Shown here: positions 61,481 to 64,000 of the stretch, piece after piece | Numbering within the stretch: position 1 is the first letter of the stretch | How the letters are laid out: each line of letters starts with the position of its first letter | Assembly (NCBI GenBank): GCA_017550655.1 | Contig: JAFZOK010000013.1 | Span: forward strand, 620,001-684,000 | DNA length: 64,000 nt | Reading direction: 5' to 3' | Origin: Bacteroidales bacterium | GTDB taxonomy: Bacteria; Bacteroidota; Bacteroidia; Bacteroidales; UBA932 | Program-made: the position numbers and the translations under genes | The notes under the pieces: generated by a model | The model's input: only the letters and a program-made list of their open reading frames with translations | The model's database searches: none | Told to the model about the DNA's origin: nothing

Positions 61481-63582
61481 CCGATCTTGGCGCCGTTTGG
61501 CATTACCTCCTGCGGAGTGATGAATCTCATCTTTCCGGTGACATCTTTTGCCATAAGGATCATTCCGTTGCTTTCTATGCCCCTGATCTTGCGAGGCTTG
61601 AGGTTGGCAAGGATGCATATCTGCTTGCCTAGCATATCCTCCGGAGTATAGTACTCTGCGATACCTGAAACAATGACTCTCTGGTCAACGCCGGTATCGA
61701 TGGTAAGCTTGAGCAGCTTGTCTGTCTTTGGCACGGCCTCTGCCTGAAGGACAGTAGCTGTGCGGATATCCATCTTGGCGAAATCGTCGATGGTGCATTC
61801 AGGAGCCAGAGGTTCCGGATGGCTGGCGGCTTCTGCGGCGGCCTTTTCCTCGTTTTCTTTCTTGATTCTGGCAAGGCGGTCTGTCTGGGCCTGGATGGTC
61901 TCATCTTCTATCTTGCTGAAAAGAAGCTCAGGAGTGCCGATTCTGTCTCCTTCCTTCATAAGGTCCCATCTTCCGAGATTCTCCCATTTTACAAGACCTT
62001 CCGGAACGCTTTGAGGACAAACCTCGTCCTTCTTCTGCGCAAGGCTGAGCATTGCCTGCAGTTTCTTTGAAGAGAATGGGCAGAACGGCTCGAAGGCGAT
62101 GGAAAGGTTGGCGCAAATCTGGAGGCAAAGATTGAGGATTACGGCAACCCTCTTGGGATCTGTCTTGAATACCTTCCAAGGTTCGGTTTCCGTAAGGTAT
62201 TTGTTGCCGAGCCTTGCAAGGTTCATTGCTTCCTTTATGGCATCGCGGAACTTGAAGTGTTCCAGGCAGTTGTTGAGGTTTGCCACAATCTCCGGAACGG
62301 TCTCCATAAGCTTGCGGTCCTCCGGGGTGAGGTCTTCTTCCGCATAGCCCGGCACAACACCCTCGAAGTACTTGTTGGTAAGCACAAGGGCGCGGTTAAC
62401 AAAGTTTCCGTATATGGCAACGAGCTCGCTGTTGTTGCGTGCCTGGAAATCTTTCCAGGTGAAATCGTTGTCCTTGGTCTCGGGAGCGTTGGCGCAGAGA
62501 ACATATCTCATCACGTCCTGCTGGCCCGGGAACTGGTCCAGATATTCCTCCAGCCAGATAGCCCAGTTGCGGGAAGTGGAGATCTTGTCTCCCTCAAGGT
62601 TCAGGAACTCGTTGGCTGGAACGTTTTCCGGCAGGATGTAGCCGTCTCCGTATGCCTTTAGCATAGACGGGAACACGATGCAGTGGAAGACAATGTTGTC
62701 TTTGCCGATGAAGTGTATCATCCTGGTATCAGGGCTCTTCCACCATTTCTCCCAATCATCCGGAAGAAGTTCCCTGGTGTTGGAGATGTATCCGATAGGA
62801 GCGTCGAACCACACGTAGAGAACCTTGCCCTTTGCATCCTCCAGCGGAACGGGAACTCCCCAGTCCAAGTCTCTGGTGACGGCTCTAGGCTTTAGGCCTC
62901 CGTCTATCCAGCTCTTGCACTGGCCGTAAACGTTGGTCTTCCATTCCTTGTGGCCGTCTATGATCCATTCCTTTAGCCATCCCTCATATTTGTCAAGAGG
63001 AAGGTACCAGTGCCTGGTCATCTTCTTTACCGGTTTTTCTCCGCTGAGCCTGGAGTGAGGGTCAATCAGTTCCTCAGGCGACAGGGTGCTTCCGCACTTT
63101 TCGCACTGGTCTCCGTAAGCCTTGTCATTGCCGCACTTAGGGCAGGTACCCATAATGTAACGGTCCGCCAGGAAAACCTGGGCGGAAGGATCGTAGAACT
63201 GCTCGCTTTCCCTCTCGATGAACTTGCCCTCGTCGTAGAGCTTCTTGAAAAACTCGGAAGCGGTTTCTGCATGAATCTTTGAACTTGTCCTGGAGTAGAT
63301 GCTGAAACTGATTCCAAAACGGTTGAAGGAGTCCTTTATGATTGCGTGATACTTGTCTACGATTTCCTGTGGAGAGCATCCCAGATCTTTGGCTTTGAAG
63401 GTGATAGGAACGCCGTGCTCATCGCTTCCGCAGATGAATAGCACATCCTCTCCCTTCAGGCGGAGAAAACGGACATAGATGTCCGCAGGAACATAAACTC
63501 CTGCAAGGTGGCCGATGTGGACGCTTCCGTTTGCATACGGAAGGGCTGCGGTGATGAGATGTCTCTTGTAGTTCTTTTCCAT
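61477..63582 (-). CDS. metG: Methionyl-tRNA synthetase
   Basis: A 701-residue class I synthetase. The HIGH motif is at residues 22-25 ([10 protein letters not shown]), zinc knuckles [18 protein letters not shown] are at about 145-162, and the KMSKS loop is the variant KISTS ([11 protein letters not shown]). The anticodon-binding domain spans about 390-550. A C-terminal tRNA-binding EMAPII-like domain (about 590-700; [20 protein letters not shown]) forms the dimer. It charges tRNA-Met. It starts 6 bp after the upstream dnaG-like gene. Confidence 0.97.
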   Translation of the reverse strand: MEKNYKRHLITAALPYANGSVHIGHLAGVYVPADIYVRFLRLKGEDVLFICGSDEHGVPITFKAKDLGCSPQEIVDKYHAIIKDSFNRFGISFSIYSRTSSKIHAETASEFFKKLYDEGKFIERESEQFYDPSAQVFLADRYIMGTCPKCGNDKAYGDQCEKCGSTLSPEELIDPHSRLSGEKPVKKMTRHWYLPLDKYEGWLKEWIIDGHKEWKTNVYGQCKSWIDGGLKPRAVTRDLDWGVPVPLEDAKGKVLYVWFDAPIGYISNTRELLPDDWEKWWKSPDTRMIHFIGKDNIVFHCIVFPSMLKAYGDGYILPENVPANEFLNLEGDKISTSRNWAIWLEEYLDQFPGQQDVMRYVLCANAPETKDNDFTWKDFQARNNSELVAIYGNFVNRALVLTNKYFEGVVPGYAEEDLTPEDRKLMETVPEIVANLNNCLEHFKFRDAIKEAMNLARLGNKYLTETEPWKVFKTDPKRVAVILNLCLQICANLSIAFEPFCPFSSKKLQAMLSLAQKKDEVCPQSVPEGLVKWENLGRWDLMKEGDRIGTPELLFSKIEDETIQAQTDRLARIKKENEEKAAAEAASHPEPLAPECTIDDFAKMDIRTATVLQAEAVPKTDKLLKLTIDTGVDQRVIVSGIAEYYTPEDMLGKQICILANLKPRKIRGIESNGMILMAKDVTGKMRFITPQEVMPNGAKIG

Positions 63583-63588
63583 GTCTTT

Positions 63589-64000
63589 CTATTTGGCGAA
63601 TTTAGCCTCGCGGAGCAGCCGGCTCTTTATTGTGGACAGCTGCTGGATCTGCTTGGTCAGCTTCTTGCTTTCCTCTTCCTGTGAAGGCTCCAGGCTCAGC
63701 AGTTTGCTCCGAAGGCTTGCAAGGCGCGAATTTATAACTTTTGATTTATATACGTAAACGGTTCTGGGCAAAACTGCAGACAGATTTTTGCCGATGCTCT
63801 CTACAGAGCTCTCTATCTTCTCGCTTCGGAAACGGTAGGAGGAAGACAGAATCTCAATGGCGGTGTCTGAAATCTCCTGTTCCATACTGCTCATGAAAAA
63901 CCGTTCCACTTCCGTGGTGCTGTCTCCTGCCTTGATGTTCTCAAAGTAGAGGTCGAAGATTTTCTTAAGCACAGGATCGGTAATCTGCAGTCCGTCAACC
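63589..64000 (-). CDS. dnaG: Probable DNA primase DnaG, C-terminal part
   Basis: The frame is open to the right edge; 136 codons are seen before the TAG at 63589. It is a charged helical region: MSSMEQEISDTAIEILSSS, then LPRTVYVYKSKVINSRLASL, ending LREAKFAK. The pattern and the VYVYKSK block fit the C-terminal helicase-binding region of Bacteroidota primases as I remember it, but the catalytic Toprim domain lies outside the window. Another helical protein is possible. It lies 6 bp upstream of metG on the same strand. Confidence 0.5.
   Translation of the reverse strand, partial: VDGLQITDPVLKKIFDLYFENIKAGDSTTEVERFFMSSMEQEISDTAIEILSSSYRFRSEKIESSVESIGKNLSAVLPRTVYVYKSKVINSRLASLRSKLLSLEPSQEEESKKLTKQIQQLSTIKSRLLREAKFAK

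Overview
The window reads as chromosomal DNA of a member of the Bacteroidales (phylum Bacteroidota), probably an uncultured gut or rumen lineage. Supporting signs are the repeated Bacteroidota promoter signature (TTTG, a gap of 19-20 bp, then TAnnTTTG), weak Shine-Dalgarno sites, S16 with a long Ala/Lys tail, DUF4837 and DUF4831 proteins, a GlsA/GlsB-type glycine-lipid gene pair, HU-CCDC81-like and OmpA-like envelope proteins, and a two-metal-sized ScpB-type methylmalonyl-CoA decarboxylase. The genus cannot be fixed from the sequence alone. Almost all of the window is coding and most genes are core functions; the accessory parts are 0-10 kb and a few repeats.

Layout. 0-4.2 kb: a minus-strand operon of a small two-helix protein, a zinc-ribbon membrane protein and a very large secreted protein that runs off the left edge. 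4.4-9 kb: a redox cassette (DUF362 lipoprotein, carboxymuconolactone-decarboxylase/cupin protein, aldo-keto reductase, flavodoxin) facing a divergent AraC regulator with a clear promoter and direct-repeat operator. It is flanked by a short copy of the tRNA-Leu 3' end and lies next to a lone AT-rich membrane gene and tRNA-Leu(CAA). 10-19.9 kb: miaB-osmC, two small envelope genes, the glsA-glsB lipid pair, rpoN with an amidohydrolase, upp, radC and rpsT with tRNA-Glu. 20-24 kb: DUF4837, rseP, dxr and a short membrane anchor on the minus strand, facing ruvX and def. 25-34 kb: two tandem DUF3298 lipoproteins, an esterase, and an envelope operon patatin/Omp85 - flippase - dut::murF, in which dUTPase is fused to MurF. 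34-37 kb: a cyclophilin, an intergenic space holding a consensus sigma-54 promoter followed 50 nt later by a terminator (candidate small RNA), then rpsP-rimM and a thioredoxin lipoprotein. 37-45 kb: an AraC gene, then a TetR - TolC - adaptor - RND pump - PII-like operon. 45-52.8 kb: a glycosyltransferase, POT transporter, LpxL-like acyltransferase, DUF4831 protein, pepD, a histone H1-like protein and scpB. 52.8-64 kb: rpsF-rpsR-rplI, an M16 peptidase, two tandem OmpA-family proteins, a WaaP-like kinase, tRNA-Asn, an HU-CCDC81-like membrane protein, metG and the 3' end of a probable dnaG.

The strongest candidates for something new are the putative sigma-54-driven small RNA (about 34903-34968), the dut::murF fusion, and the large modular secreted protein with its zinc-ribbon neighbour. 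No CRISPR array, integrase, transposase or complete insertion sequence was found.
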